From Mercenaria mercenaria (lineage: Eukaryota; Mollusca; Bivalvia; Venerida; Veneridae), in the NCBI RefSeq assembly GCF_021730395.1, contig NC_069373.1:15022001-15086000 (forward strand): a stretch of DNA of 64,000 nucleotides. Reading direction: 5' to 3'. Position 1 is the stretch's first letter. Each line of letters begins with the position of its first letter. Below, one piece after another: positions 38,101 to 49,785 of the stretch. The notes under the pieces are model-generated. The model saw only the letters and a list, made by a program, of their open reading frames with translations, ran no database searches and was not told the origin of the DNA. The position numbers and the translations under genes were made by a program.

Positions 38101-39228
38101 GAAACGAAAATCGCATTACAAGTGTGGTTTAATGTCCGGCTGCTGTGGCTTTTGTGTCTGTCCCTCCGAGATATGGATGGTATACCTTTGAAGGCAATGT
38201 TCCGATCTACATTTTGAGGGGTTACATGGCCGATTCGGTGCACTGGTTAGGGCAGGGTGACGGTATCAATTCCTAGTAAAATCATATATTTACAGAGCAA
38301 ATGTTTTCTATACGCTGCATATGAAAAATAAGAGATACGGTGCTGGGTGATTACTTAGAGCTGTCACAAAGCTTATCCGCATAGGACTCAACGTAAATGA
38401 GGACCTCACACGATATTGAAAGCCTTAGTAAGTCGGGCTGCTATGACCTAAGATATACGCCAGTGGTCAATTCGTTTCAGCCTTCCGAAAGCGCAGCGGT
38501 ATACGAGTCAAGGCAGAGGCGAAAATCGCATTACAAGTGTGTTTTAATGTCCGGCTGCTGTGGCTTATGTGTCTGTCCCTCCCAGATATGGATGGTATAC
38601 CTTTGAAGAAAAAATGTTCTGATCTATATTTTGAGGGGTTACATGGCCGATTCGGTGCACTGGTTAGGGCAGGGTGACGGTATCAATTCGGAGTAAAATC
38701 ATATATTTACAGAGCAAATGTTTTCTATACGCTGCATATGAAAAATAAGAGATACGGTGCTGGGTGATTACTTAGAGCTTTCACAAAGCTTATCCGCATA
38801 GGACTCAACGTAAATGAGGACCTCACACGATATTGAAAGCCTTAGTAAGTCGGGCTGCTATGACCTAAGATATACGCCAGTGGTCAATTCTTTTCAGCCC
38901 TCCGAAAGCGCAGCGGTAACCGAGTCAAGGCAGAAACGAAAATCGCATTACAAGTGTGTTTTAATGTCCGGCTGCTGTGGCTTATGTGTCTGTCCCTCCC
39001 AGATATGGATGGTATACCTTTGAAGGAAATGTTATGATCAACATTTTGAGGGGTTACATGGCCGATTCGGTGCACTGGTTAGGGCAGGGTGACGGTATCA
39101 ATTCGGAGTAAAATCATATATTTACAGAGCAAATGTTTTCTATACGTTGCATATGAAAAATAAGAGATACGGTGCTGGGTGATTACTTAGAGCTGTCACA
39201 AAGCTTATCCGCATAGGACTCAACGTAA
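32168..39228 (+). repeat. 415-bp satellite array, right half (17 clean units)
   Basis: ATGAGGACCTCACACGATAT or a close variant starts units at 32177, 32592, 33000, 33414, 33831, 34245, 34653, 35068, 35488, 35908, 36325, 36739, 37155, 37570, 37984, 38397 and 38814. Spacing is 408-420. Length variants are shared between units: 408-base steps lack AGAGCTG (near 32965 and 34615) and 420-base steps carry a doubled CGCAT (35465, 35885). Most copies are nearly identical. Both strands show short open frames in nearly every unit only because the units are copies. Confidence 0.97.
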
Positions 39229-40300
39229 CATTGTGATTGAACATAAGCTCCACCATTTCCATTTACAACATGTTAACTAAAAAAACCTGTGTTAAAAGCT
39301 ACGCTTATACATAAAGAGCAGCATATCTTAGTGGTATATTACACGTATAATCAAGTCATAGTATCGTTAGATGCAAGATTTAGTAATTTGTTCATTACCA
39401 ATAATGTTGACTAACAGTATGAGCGCACGTGGAATGTTCTGTTCTATAGTAAATATCAATGTATGCAAGGTAAGTCGAAACAATCTGTTAACTGGGCTCC
39501 TGAACAGTGTAATGAGAACAAGCCCCTACGACTTCTACAAACACACCAGTTTCATGATCAGGGTGGCATTGTAAACCTAATGTGACGGCCTTTCCACCAG
39601 TATATTACATTTAGCATTTGAATGCAGATAAGTGATAGTAAAACGGCAACAAAATTTGATGAAAAACGAATCAAATGTCAGTTGGACAGATGGGCACAAG
39701 AATCCTTTGTCATATTGAAAGATGCTTGAACATCTAAGCAAGTAACTTGCAAAATACATGTCTACGCTGAACATTGTGATTGAACATAAGCTCCACCATT
39801 TCCATTTACAACATGTTAACTAAAAAAAAACTGTGTTAAAAGCTACGCTTATACATAAAGAGCAGCATATCTTAGTGGTATATTACACGTATAATCAAGT
39901 CATAGTATCGTTAGATGCGAGATTTAGTAATTTGTTCATTACCAATAATGTTGACTAACAGTATGAGCGCACGTGGAATGTTCTGTTCTATAGTAAATAT
40001 CAATGTGTGCAAGGTAAGTCGAAACAATCTGTTAACTGGGCTCCTGAACAGTGTAATGAACACAAGCCCCTACGACTTCTACAAACACACCAGTTTCATG
40101 ATCAGGGTGGCATTGTAAACCTAATGTGACGGCCTTTCCACCAGTATATTACATTTAGCATTTGAATGCAGATAAGTGATAGTAAAACGGCAACAAAATT
40201 TGATGAAAAACGAATCAAATGTCAGTTGGACAGATGGGCACAAGAATCCTTTGTCATATTGAAAGATGCTTGAACATCTAAGCAAGTAACTTGCAAAATA
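39229..40300 (+). repeat. 544-bp satellite family, two units
   Basis: CATTGTGATTGAACATAAGC begins units at 39229 and 39772. The two copies are almost identical over 530 bases. They abut the last 415-bp unit at CAACGTAA|CATTGTG. The same family in the same orientation borders the array on the left at 7.7-8.4 kb. Open frames of about 67 codons are repeated with the unit and have no recognisable product. Confidence 0.93.
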
Positions 40301-41655
40301 CATACATGTATAGTTAGTATCCCATATGTTCTATATATGATAACAGTATAATTGAAGAGATATATATCCAATGTTAAAATCTGAGGGATATAGTTTTAAC
40401 ATTGTCCGTGTCTATTTATCTGTCGTTCTATAGTCGTAGCTGTGTATACAAAAGTCATAAGGAGTTAGGTGGTTTCGATTCACATGTGATTTCTATCTCA
40501 TATTTGACGTTTTATATCATAGTAAATGTAACAGACTTCAAAAATATCGCCTATGACACGATTGTGATAGCAGTGTAAACGACATCAGATCTTGTGATAA
40601 CGCATCACCTCACCTAACACATCGCTATGGAAGTGGCTATGTAAATGTTCTGTCTCGATATATGCCCACCGTAGTTCACGGTACGTGTAGGAACTAGTTA
40701 TTTTACAAAATCTATATACTCTACCCAACTAAACATAAATATACATGATTTCGCTTTAAGTCAAGTGACAATGAATAGAGGATGTGTACGTACTTCAAAA
40801 TTTGCTTTTAAGACGAGAAAAATGTTAGCTGCAGTTCAAAATGGCGATATATTTTTTTTTATTTTGGACGCATTAGTAGACACATTTTCAGTGGTAAATG
40901 ACTTTATTATCTACAAATTTTCATCGATAAGGCCGAGTCGGTATGGTGGCCATATAAATTATTTTTACTCGGTGTTTCGTATGCCAATGTGTACAGCCAG
41001 TGCTTTCTTTATTATGGGGGCAAGGGACAGTTAATTCGAAAATTCCACAAATCTGCGCTGATACCAGTGCGAAAAAAAATCATGAAAAATCCAATTTTGA
41101 TAAATTCAAGGCAAATATTGAGCGAATGTATTGCATAGACTTAGCACTTCATTGTGTGACATTTTCAGCCTGCCGATTCTGTTGCTTCTGTGATAAAAAC
41201 GAGTAAAACGCAGGTTTCAGGACACTAAATTTTGAGGCAAAAATGGCCCAAAATACACACCTTGAGCGACCTGTACCGTATTATCTGCAAATGACTGACC
41301 TAAAACGCATGCATATTTTTAAAGCATGTGACCAGACGAAAATAATGGTGGGAAGAAAAGTATCTCATAACCGTTTACTTTTTCCGCTATTTTGAGCTGA
41401 ATCTGGATGGATGAATGACCGTTTCCATTTCGTCTGAATTCCGTTACCTCAGGTAAGACTTTAGACCCGGCCGTCTACACGGAGCTATATGGAAAATCGA
41501 TTCAAGTACATATTTACTTTACACACTACTCGTACGCAGGAATCCTCAGTTCTATAAACATCATAAATAACCAGTTGAATATAAATGCCTTTAAAGTGCA
41601 TCTGTCTATTTTATTTAAAAAACGTACCCGGGCCAAATGCGAAACTGGCTCCTGC
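40301..41655. other. Unique stretch, no confident gene
   Basis: Contains an open frame at 40765-41034 starting MTMNRGCVRTSKFAF with no family resemblance, and an exon-like end at 41440-41457 (CCGTTACCTCAG|GTAAGAC). Neither has a supporting partner exon. I see no promoter or RNA gene. Confidence 0.4.
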
Positions 41656-41657
41656 CA

Positions 41658-42015
41658 CTTAACTGAAAGTGGTAACGGATTTACTTTGTTGTTGGATTTA
41701 ACAACTTATGTTAGCGTAAACACTGTGCATTTAGCGGACTTGACATTTTCAAAAAAGTTTTAGTTATTTTGTATTTTGGTGCAGGAATAACACACTCCCT
41801 CCCTTGGTGGAAAATGTAACGCCCCCGGGGACGCTTAAACAGGGGATACGAAATGTCAATAATATAGAATGGTCTTGTCCTTGCGTCCAATCCTAGGGTT
41901 CCACACACTGATGACCAATATTTAAAACAGACATTGCAACAAAAATTTTACAAGAGCATTATATGTTTATATAGACATGCACTAGAAGGGACTTTCGCTA
42001 TGCTTTAACTTATAT
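41658..42015 (+). repeat. Dispersed duplication, copy 1
   Basis: ACTGAAAGTGGTAACGGATT, TTGTTGTTGGATTTAACAAC, CAGACATTGCAAC and TATGCTTTAACTT recur in order at 46432-46625. This copy holds about 155 extra bases (about 41765-41925) relative to the other, so it is either an insertion here or a loss there. Confidence 0.75.
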
Positions 42016-42784
42016 TTCGTTTCTCAAACATGGGGTATAGGATCATAGATATTACAACAGTAAATATCAAAGGAACAATGGATAGGTAGCTTCCGGTCAA
42101 AAATGTCGGAGATTTTTTTTTTTCGTGGACAAAGAAAATGTTTAGAATTTAAGTTTTCGGCAGTTAAAAAACTAATCTTGTAGAAAATATTGGACACAGA
42201 GGTATCCGAAAGAAGTACATGTTGCATATTATATACAAAATGCATATCGAAAAATGAGTCATATACCTACAGTTAACTTTTACCTGACACACTTATGACT
42301 TTTTACCTGTGATATACCTCGATCTGAGGTTTACCTGATAAATGGGAAATCAAAAGAGAAATCGAAATAAATCCTCACCAAGTCAAACAGTTTTGCTTAT
42401 ATAGAGAGTGACCTAGATATTGACATTGCTATATTTAGAGATTTTATAACGTATTCATCACATTGAGATAATTGAGATAATGTTGAGCACACATAAAGCT
42501 ACAACACTATTGGAATATGATTAAATTCGTAAATTTCGACGGTATAGCTTATACGAAACATATGCATTCATTAAGAAAACAAACTGTTCAAATAAAGTGG
42601 GTGGGGTAACAAATAATTTGATTATTTCACATCATTTAATAATTTATATACTTCAATATTCAGGTTTTTACATTGACAACAAATATTCCAGGATGAAAAA
42701 TAAAAGATAATAGGCCTAATATTGAATATTGCGGTGTAACTTATGTTAATTTTAAAGTACGCAAAATTTTATTTTCAAACGCGG

Positions 42785-42804
42785 CAGCCATTTTGATGAC
42801 GTCA
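42785..42804. promoter_or_regulatory. CRE palindrome next to a YY1-like box
   Basis: GCCATTTTGA is followed directly by TGACGTCA (42797-42804). The first matches a YY1 site in the AAAATGGC direction and the second is the full CREB/ATF palindrome. A related GGGCGCCATCTT lies at 43320. They could mark a promoter in 42.7-43.4 kb, but no downstream exon is recognised, and the segment might itself be repeat-derived. Confidence 0.3.
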
Positions 42805-44700
42805 TAGACCAGTCCAGTCGCGGAACTCGGATTGGCGAAATGTCTTTTTTTTGTCTTTTTGTGACCTTCAGACATTGTCTAACAGTTTGGTATATGTCGC
42901 CATTTATCTTTTTTCCGATCGTACGGGAATTCCGTTCTGTAGACACTATTGTGACTTAAGGGGACACATATTGCTACATTCACAGTTCATACAGAAATGA
43001 GAAAGGGTGCATATTCAAGAAATTGATGGTGGGAAGATAAAAAAATATATTCCCAAACTGATATAATATTGATGGACACCTGTAATATTCAGTACTTTGT
43101 GGATAAGGATGTGGTACTATGAATGTAATAGGAAAACAGAGGTCTTTGTGAAAGTACATTCAACACAAAATATTAAGCTTTTGTATACGGAAAGAACAGG
43201 TTTTTTTTTTACAATACCAGTGTTACAAATAATGTTGAAGGGATGAGATTTTCTTTCTAACGCACCAGGTTTGCTTAAACATGTAAAAAATTAACGCCAC
43301 GTCATTTCAACTCAGGATGGGCGCCATCTTTCTCATTGATAAAAAATGTAAACAAAACAATCAGAGTGGGATTAGCATTGCAAGGGCATAACATGACATT
43401 CTACACAATGAATACCTTAGAACAGATATGTAAGATGCTTCACATGTCTGGTGGGTTAAATGCATAACGTCGATCACTTGAAATTGATTTTGAAAAGGTG
43501 GTTAATTTTAGTTTATTTACATGGTTTTTAATTTTCTCGGCGATTCACTGCAAAAAGTATTACTGCGCCGGACGAACGGTAACTCTAATAGACAACGGGA
43601 GACAACTTAGGTGTCAGCACGTGTATGATTTAAGAAAAAACTTGTCGATGACTATTATTTCTTATCAAATAACGAATCCTATTCAGATATTTGTCTTATC
43701 AGAAAGTTATTAATTTATATGGACATTTATCAAAAAATATTACTTACAGTGGACTACTTTGCGCATCAAACTGGTTTCCGCTTCAGTTGTGAGGCACTTC
43801 CGTTATACTTTTTGACAACAATAACAAAACACAAAATGAATCAATAAAGTCACTTATAAACCGACTGCTACTTAAATCAGTGTAAGTATAGTTGTTGTTA
43901 CAACATTATACTTGTTCATTACGTTATGAGATAAAATTTATCTTGAACTGCATAATCCATTAATTACTAATAGATGATATTGCATTTACAACTTATCTTA
44001 CCCCGTTTTTACGTGAATGACAGCAATCTCGTGCAACTCGTGCAAACAGTGTTATGAAAAGTACGGTGGAGAATTCAAGGACAAATTATAAATGACATAA
44101 AAGTGAGGATAACTGTATATTGACATTCCTGCTGTGTATTAGTAAGTTTTGTGAATAAGATTAGAATGTTACTTTTGCACATATACACGTTGATTGGACC
44201 TCTCAACCAAATTTTATACCTTATTTTAGGGATTTTTAAGACAATACGTTTTCAAAAGTTTGTTGAATGTGATATTTTGATATTTAAGTGCATTGTAGTT
44301 CATGAATACCAAGTTGAAAATTAATGATGGGACCATTTCTAGGCCCTTATTGTAAGCCACTCGACTTGTGCAACGATAAATGTTTAGTGTATTAAGGGGA
44401 ATATACTCTTGTAGTTTTGGAATGTGGCATTCCTTGACCACCATATCTTTTATTATGCACTACTTTGTAAACAAACTAAATAATATGTTTTAGCTTACAT
44501 ATGCAAAATGAAAAGAAAGACAGTGAACTTATTTCAATTTTTTTCTTTAAATTAGAATCTGTAGGATATTGATAAATATTTGGACAAAGTAAAGCAGTAT
44601 TATTTTCGCACAAAAATATTAATTGTTGACTTTGAATGTACACAATAAGTCGTATGTAATTCAACAACAACTTTCTTGTTTCAGTTTTTCTCATTTTTAT
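42805..44700. other. AT-rich stretch with one signal-peptide-like frame
   Basis: The frame at 43498-43713 begins with GTG, not ATG, and reads FTWFLIFSAIHCKKYYC, which looks like a secretion signal followed by cysteines, but no homologous family or splice partner is visible. The rest shows nothing. Confidence 0.3.
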
Positions 44701-44705
44701 TTAAG

Positions 44706-44935
44706 TGAGCTAGCTCGTCCAATATACATGTATATGGTTTTCCCAGCTGACTCGCTCGTCCAATATACATGTATATGGTTTTCCCAGCTGAGTCGAGTCC
44801 AAATATATCTCGTATTATACAGTACAATGTTAAATAACCCTTTTATTCTATATCTATTGGTTTTCTCAGCCGGGTACTCGTCCAAATATATCTCCGTACT
44901 GTACAAAACAATGTTAAATAACCTATTATTCGAAG
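44706..44935 (+). repeat. Nested tandem duplications
   Basis: GTCCAATATACATGTATATG occurs at 44718 and 44758 (about 40 bases apart, each followed by GTTTTCCCAGCTGA). Downstream, GTCCAAATATATCTC...GTAC...CAATGTTAAATAACC occurs at 44807 and 44880. The four boxes share CAGC(T/C)G(A/G)GT...CGTCCAA, so this is one small repeat that expanded in two steps. Confidence 0.75.
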
Positions 44936-45026
44936 AGTGTGTAGATATCTTGGTACATATACATGAATCGATTTTTTTTTAAATATAGATAAATAATATA
45001 TTGCAAGGGTCCATGGATTTTAGTTC

Positions 45027-45066
45027 TGACGTAACGTTGTGCTGACTAACGTAACGTTGTGCTGAG
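45027..45066 (+). repeat. 20-bp direct duplication
   Basis: Two neighbouring copies of a (C)TGACGTAACGTTGTGCTGA-like 20-mer (the second CTAACGTAACGTTGTGCTGA). Too short to name. Confidence 0.7.
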
Positions 45067-46430
45067 AGGTCACTTTTTATACTATTCGATGAAATAAAAC
45101 GTGCATATCATCTATATATGAAGTTTATTTTGAAACAATTCCTTGTAGTACGCAAAAGAACGATGACGCAATATTGACTCAGTAGTCTTTCATTATTTTC
45201 TTTGAAGAAATCCAGTGCTGCTGATCTTTTCTTATTCCTATACAGACTAATAGAAAACTATTCGGTTCTGAACTCTTGTAAATCCTATTAATTCTCCAAC
45301 CATTTTCCTTTGAAGTCTTGATGTAATTCCATAATGCGTTCAAATTCCTTATACTGGTCATTTATTATAAGTGTAGAAGAAACAACAACAACAACAAAAA
45401 GGGCTTATGATTTATCTTTACGTCAGATTGATGATATATTTTTGATAGATTTTTGTTTTAGTGGCAAGGGGCGAACTAAATGTGTTTGACACACAAGCCA
45501 CTCTGGAGGAGGGGCAGATCACGAGATAAACGTATAATAATTTTTAAAACTTTTTATCTTTCTGAAGTTGTATAAAATGTTCAAGGTGTTTATAATAGTG
45601 TCTAAAAATACGTTTTATCACTGTAAAAATAATTATCCCGGAGCTAAGTCGACAAATCTGTCAGCCACCTTTCTATTTATACATTCTGCAAATATAATAT
45701 TTCAAATGAATGAATTGTGTGCTGATGAAAATAGGGTGGAATGTTTAACAATTCAGGGCGGTACTTGTTTTTTCAAATCACCAGGGAATTATAAAACACC
45801 AGTGTTGTAATGAAGGATGTAGCCGATGGTTTGATTCGCACGTAGAAAATAAACGAAACATTTCCGGTGATTGACGAAAAAAGGATACAAATTAGGCCAC
45901 ACAAATGCAGTCTTTGCCAGAGCCCTTGTATTAACTTTATGTTTCTCGTAGGATTTTTGTCTATTTTTTATGTATATAACGTTGAGTTATCATGGTTTTT
46001 ATCGGGTCGGTTATTAGCTAATTATTCCTTCTCTTGAGAAGGAATATTATAGTTTGGTTAGTCATACTTGACTGAGCTACTGATATCGAAATCTGTTGTC
46101 ATTACAAGCTGGCCAGTCAAACTCCGTGACCTCTGACGTTAAAACTATTCTTTCCTAATTGAGGCGACTCCCTGACTGAACGCGTCCATGGATTACATAT
46201 TACTAAACCCAAGGATGGTTGACTGATTCTTTTATTTTCTCCATTCTTGAAGAACATAGCATATGTACAAACACATTTACATGTAAACAACTAAATATTA
46301 TCGTTATCTTCAAATGCATAGTCAATATGTGAAAACAAACCCCATTGCGACCCTCTAATTATGTGTAAAAAAATTCACGCATCGAATCATAACGGATTGA
46401 CCGGGTCAATGTCTTATTGCCGTATTTACT
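45067..46430. other. Spacer, no confident gene
   Basis: An 80-codon open frame at 45568-45810 (MYKMFKVFIIVSKNTF...) has no recognisable family. No other feature is seen apart from small A-rich runs. Confidence 0.4.
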
Positions 46431-46431
46431 C

Positions 46432-46625
46432 AACTGAAAGTGGTAACAGATTTAATTTGTTGTTGGATTTAACAACTTATGTTAAATAACTAGTGTAAAT
46501 ACTTACTTGACATTTTTTGGCTGCATAAAACAGACATTGCAACCCAAATTTTACAAGATGATCATTATATATTTATACAGAAGTGTCCTAGAAGGAACTT
46601 TTGGTATACTTTAACTTGTGTTAAA
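46432..46625 (+). repeat. Dispersed duplication, copy 2
   Basis: Partner of 41658-42015. It is shorter by about 155 bases and differs by scattered substitutions. Confidence 0.75.
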
Positions 46626-47235
46626 AGAAGATGTTTAATAATATAATTTTAAATACACGGATTGTTTTGCGAGCCAAAAATATCTTTAATCGCAACAACG
46701 AGACGGTATTTTTGCAATGTCTATCATAATTCTAGCTATGCATTTACTGAATTGCTCATATGTTGTAACTTTCATACTACAGCTTGTGATTTTACAACCT
46801 CGGCCGGTTAAAAAATACTGATTAATGTTTCTTTGTTTTTCAACGAAAAATTATTATCAATTTGGTTTTGTCATTATTTTCTTAAATTTTAAATGTTTCA
46901 AAATCTCCAAGTAAACTGATGGTATAAACGTGTCTCAAATGAGAACTGTAATACACGTGTGCATTTCGTAACTTCTTTCTAAGACGTGACTAGAATCATA
47001 TTTGACGGGAAAACGTGCATGCCTACGATCATTAACATTGGCAAGAAACGTCACGGTCAGTGAAATGATAATTAAAGTCTAGACATTTATGCCTATTACT
47101 GTGACTATTTAAACGATATCAAATATTTCTTGAAATTCAAACATGTTATAGGCACCATATTTTTCCAAAACAGTGAAGTACTGTTGATGATAAAAAAAGA
47201 TGCTGGCCTTGGTCATAATATCTGGAACGTTGTGG
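46626..47235. other. Spacer, nothing recognised
   Basis: AT-rich unique sequence with no open frame or repeat that stands out. Confidence 0.5.
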
Positions 47236-47239
47236 AGTC

Positions 47240-48168
47240 TTTTTATGCCCCCGAAGGGAGGCATATAGTTTTTGAACCGTCTGTCTGTCGGTCTGTCGGT
47301 CTGTCAGTCTGTCGGTCTGTCCGCATTTTTCGTGTCCGGTCCATATCTTTGTCATCGATGGATGGATTTTCAAATAACTTGGCATGAATGTGTACCACAG
47401 TAAGACGACGTGTCGCGCGCAAGACCCAGGTCCGTAGCTCAAAGGTCAAGGTCACACTTAGACATTAAAGGTTATTGCATTGATGGGCGTGTCCGGTCCA
47501 TATCTTTGTCATCGATGGATGGATTTTCAAATAACTTGGCATGAATGTGTACCACAGTAAGACGACGTGTCGCGCGCAAGACCCAGGTCCGTAGCTCAAA
47601 GGTCAAGGTCACACTTAGACATTAAAGGATAGTGCATTGATGGGCGTGTCCGGTCCATATCTTTGTCATCGATGGATGGATTTTCAAATAACTTGGCATG
47701 AATGTGTACCACAGTAAGATGACGTGTCGCGCGCAAGACCCAGGTCCGTAGCTCAAAGGTCAAGGTCACACTTAGACATTAAAGGATAGTGCATTGATGG
47801 GCGTGTCCGGTCCATATCTTTGTCATCGATGGATGGATTTTCAAATAACTTGGCATGAATGTGTACCACAGTAAGACGACGTGTCATGCGCAAGACCCAG
47901 GTCCTTAGCTCAAAGGTCAAGGTCACACTTAGACGTTAAAGGTCTTTTTTCATGATAGTGCATTGATGGGCGTGTCCGGTCCATATCTTTGTCATTCATG
48001 CATGGATTTTAAAATAACTACGCATAAATGTGTGACAGAGTAAGACGACGTGTCGCGCGCAAGACCCAGCTCCGTAGGTCAAAGGTCCTAAACTCGAACA
48101 TCGGCCATAACTATTCATTTAAAGTGCCATCGGGGGCATGTGTCATCCTATGGAGACAGCTCTTGTTA
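47240..48168 (+). mobile_element. Composite non-autonomous element with five 157-bp units
   Basis: Left end ATGCCCCCGA (47245-47254) is mirrored by TCGGGGGCAT (48130-48139). Inside are a GTCTGTCGGTCTGTC microsatellite (47279-47322) and five tandem units starting CGTGTCCGGTCCATATC at 47331, 47488, 47645, 47802 and 47971, that is, 157 bases apart except for the last step of 169, which has an extra CTTTTTTCATGA-like insert. The first four units carry AAAGGTCAAGGTCAC. The overall plan (short inverted ends, microsatellite, ~160-bp tandem core) resembles pearl-type elements described in bivalves. No coding capacity. Confidence 0.85.
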
Positions 48169-48381
48169 TTGTAAATATTGTATCTATTTTTACATTTGAT
48201 AAACAACAAAAACAAAGTTGTATCATACATAATACTGCATGTATTGATTTAAAACATATACATTTGAGACAAAATACTAGTAGTGTGCGTTTACATATTA
48301 ACATGGGTAAATACAGAATTCGTCTAAATTACTTACGTGTTATTATTTCTACTTCTTTGTCATATCTTACATATTATGGGA

Positions 48382-48600
48382 ACATCCGTGGCTGAAATGG
48401 TTAAAGTCGTTGACTTAGAATCGTTAATGTGGCTTCAAAATTTGCCTGGGATATAGAATTCTTCACGTGAGGAAGCTATCGAGCTGGCTTACGAAATGTC
48501 GGGCGTGATTCTACCCAGGTGTCCACCCAAGTCTTAAATATTGCCTGGGGGTGCAGCTTGTGCATTTCTCCCCATCACATCCACATCAAAGTAATAACCT
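48382..48600 (+). mobile_element. tRNA-headed SINE, diverged
   Basis: CCGTGGCTGAAATGGTTAAAG resembles a tRNA A box (TGGC..AGTGG) and is followed by GTCGTTGACTTAGAATC, then CACGTGAGGAAGCTATCGAG, CTGGCTTACGAAATG and TTCTACCCAGGTG, the same order as in the SINE at 16.4-16.7 kb. The 3' half is strongly diverged after TGCCTGGGGGTGCAGC. It is far too old to show its target duplication. Confidence 0.65.
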
Positions 48601-48787
48601 ACACTGTGTTCAAATGACGGTAAACACAACAAGCAACAGGCATTCATACAGATGAATTTAAGTATTTAATTAACTGGATACGATTCTAGCGCTAGTCTCT
48701 GTTCAGACCCTATGTTTTCTTCGCATGGGATAACTCTCGAGGCTGTTCAAATTTTGTTCTCAAAAAATAGAAGAGAATATATACGAA

Positions 48788-49785
48788 ACAAGAGCTGTCC
48801 GTAAAACAGCACGCTCCACTATTCGGGGATTTAACAGTAAAATGAATGTATGTCTCAATGAGACCTCTACTTTCAAAGGAAGGTGCACCAAAGGGGCATA
48901 ATTTTGTCAACAACACAAATTAGAGTTATTGGGATTGTTACGACACATGCAGATGCCATGATGATGGTAAAGCTATATTTTGAGTTTCAAGTCATTATCT
49001 TATACAATAGTACCAAATTTATGTCTAGAAAACGAAGTTTGTTAAAAAATTTAAGAATAAAAGGGGCATAAGTTGGTCAAAAATACAAATCAGAGTTATG
49101 GGGATTGTTACCACAAATACAGATGATGATGATAAAGATACATTTTTAGTTTCAAGTCTTAACTTATATTGCATAAAAGTAATATCCAGAAAGCGAAGAT
49201 TGCTAAAACATTTTAAGTACAAAAGGGGCATTATTCTGTCAAAAGTAAAATTAGAAGTTTAGGGTTTGAAACTACATATGTAGATGATGATTATAAAGAA
49301 ATATTTTTTTAATTTCAAGCCAGTATCTTTTAAAGAACTAAAGATATGTCTATAAACGAAGTTTTCGAAAAAAAACTTTAACATGAAAATAATTCCAAAT
49401 ATAACAACTTTGTGACCTTGAACTTGGGTATAATGGGCCCAGCCCCTGCACATACTTTGTTTGTATCCTGGACAATGTTTATGTGAACTTACAGTAAGAC
49501 ATAAGCAATAGTAACAAAGATATAACAGAAAAACAAAGGTTTCCGAAAAACTTTAACCTTAAAATAACCTAAGTATAACACCTTGGTTACCTTGACATTG
49601 GATAAAATGGGCCCAGCCCCTGTACATACTTTGCTTGTATGCTGGACAATGTTTATGTAAAGTTACAGTAATAACAAAGATATGACAGAAAAACAAAGGT
49701 TGTCGAAAAACTTTCACCAAGAAGGGTCACGCCGACGCCGGGCGAGTTGAATAGCCCCCCTTTTTCTCCGAATAGTGAAGCTAAA
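48788..49785 (+). mobile_element. Composite non-autonomous element, CACTATTCGG ends
   Basis: The left end ACAAGAGCTGTCCGTAAAAC...CACTATTCGG (box at 48816-48825) is mirrored by CCGAATAGTG at 49767-49776. Two internal tandem families are seen: AAAGGGGCATAATTTTGTCA-type units at 48890, 49060 and 49222 (about 165 bases) and ATAATGGGCCCAGCCCCTG-type units at 49430 and 49605 (about 177 bases), each after a TTGACC/ACCTTGA box. No coding capacity. Same general plan as 47240-48168 but different sequence. Confidence 0.75.

Noticed and set aside
32177-39075. Short open frames of 63-69 codons in nearly every 415-bp unit on both strands
   Set aside because: The units are near-identical copies, so one accidental frame is seen many times; products resemble no family and both strands are open equally.
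32168-39228. Regular repeats as a possible CRISPR-like array
   Set aside because: No unique spacers; whole 415-base units are repeated head to tail in a eukaryotic genome.
39371-40118. 67-codon frames in the two 544-bp units
   Set aside because: Repeat by-products without homology or splice signals.
42752-42946. Minus-strand gene starting MSTERNSRTIGKK
   Set aside because: No family, no splice partners; it overlaps a CRE/YY1-like regulatory patch that explains the GC-richer composition.
43498-43713. Secreted cysteine-containing peptide gene
   Set aside because: The frame has no ATG before the hydrophobic part, no donor/acceptor partner, and no known family.
48391-48430. Functional tRNA gene
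   Set aside because: Only the A-box half resembles a tRNA; acceptor stem and B box do not close, and the continuation is the SINE body.
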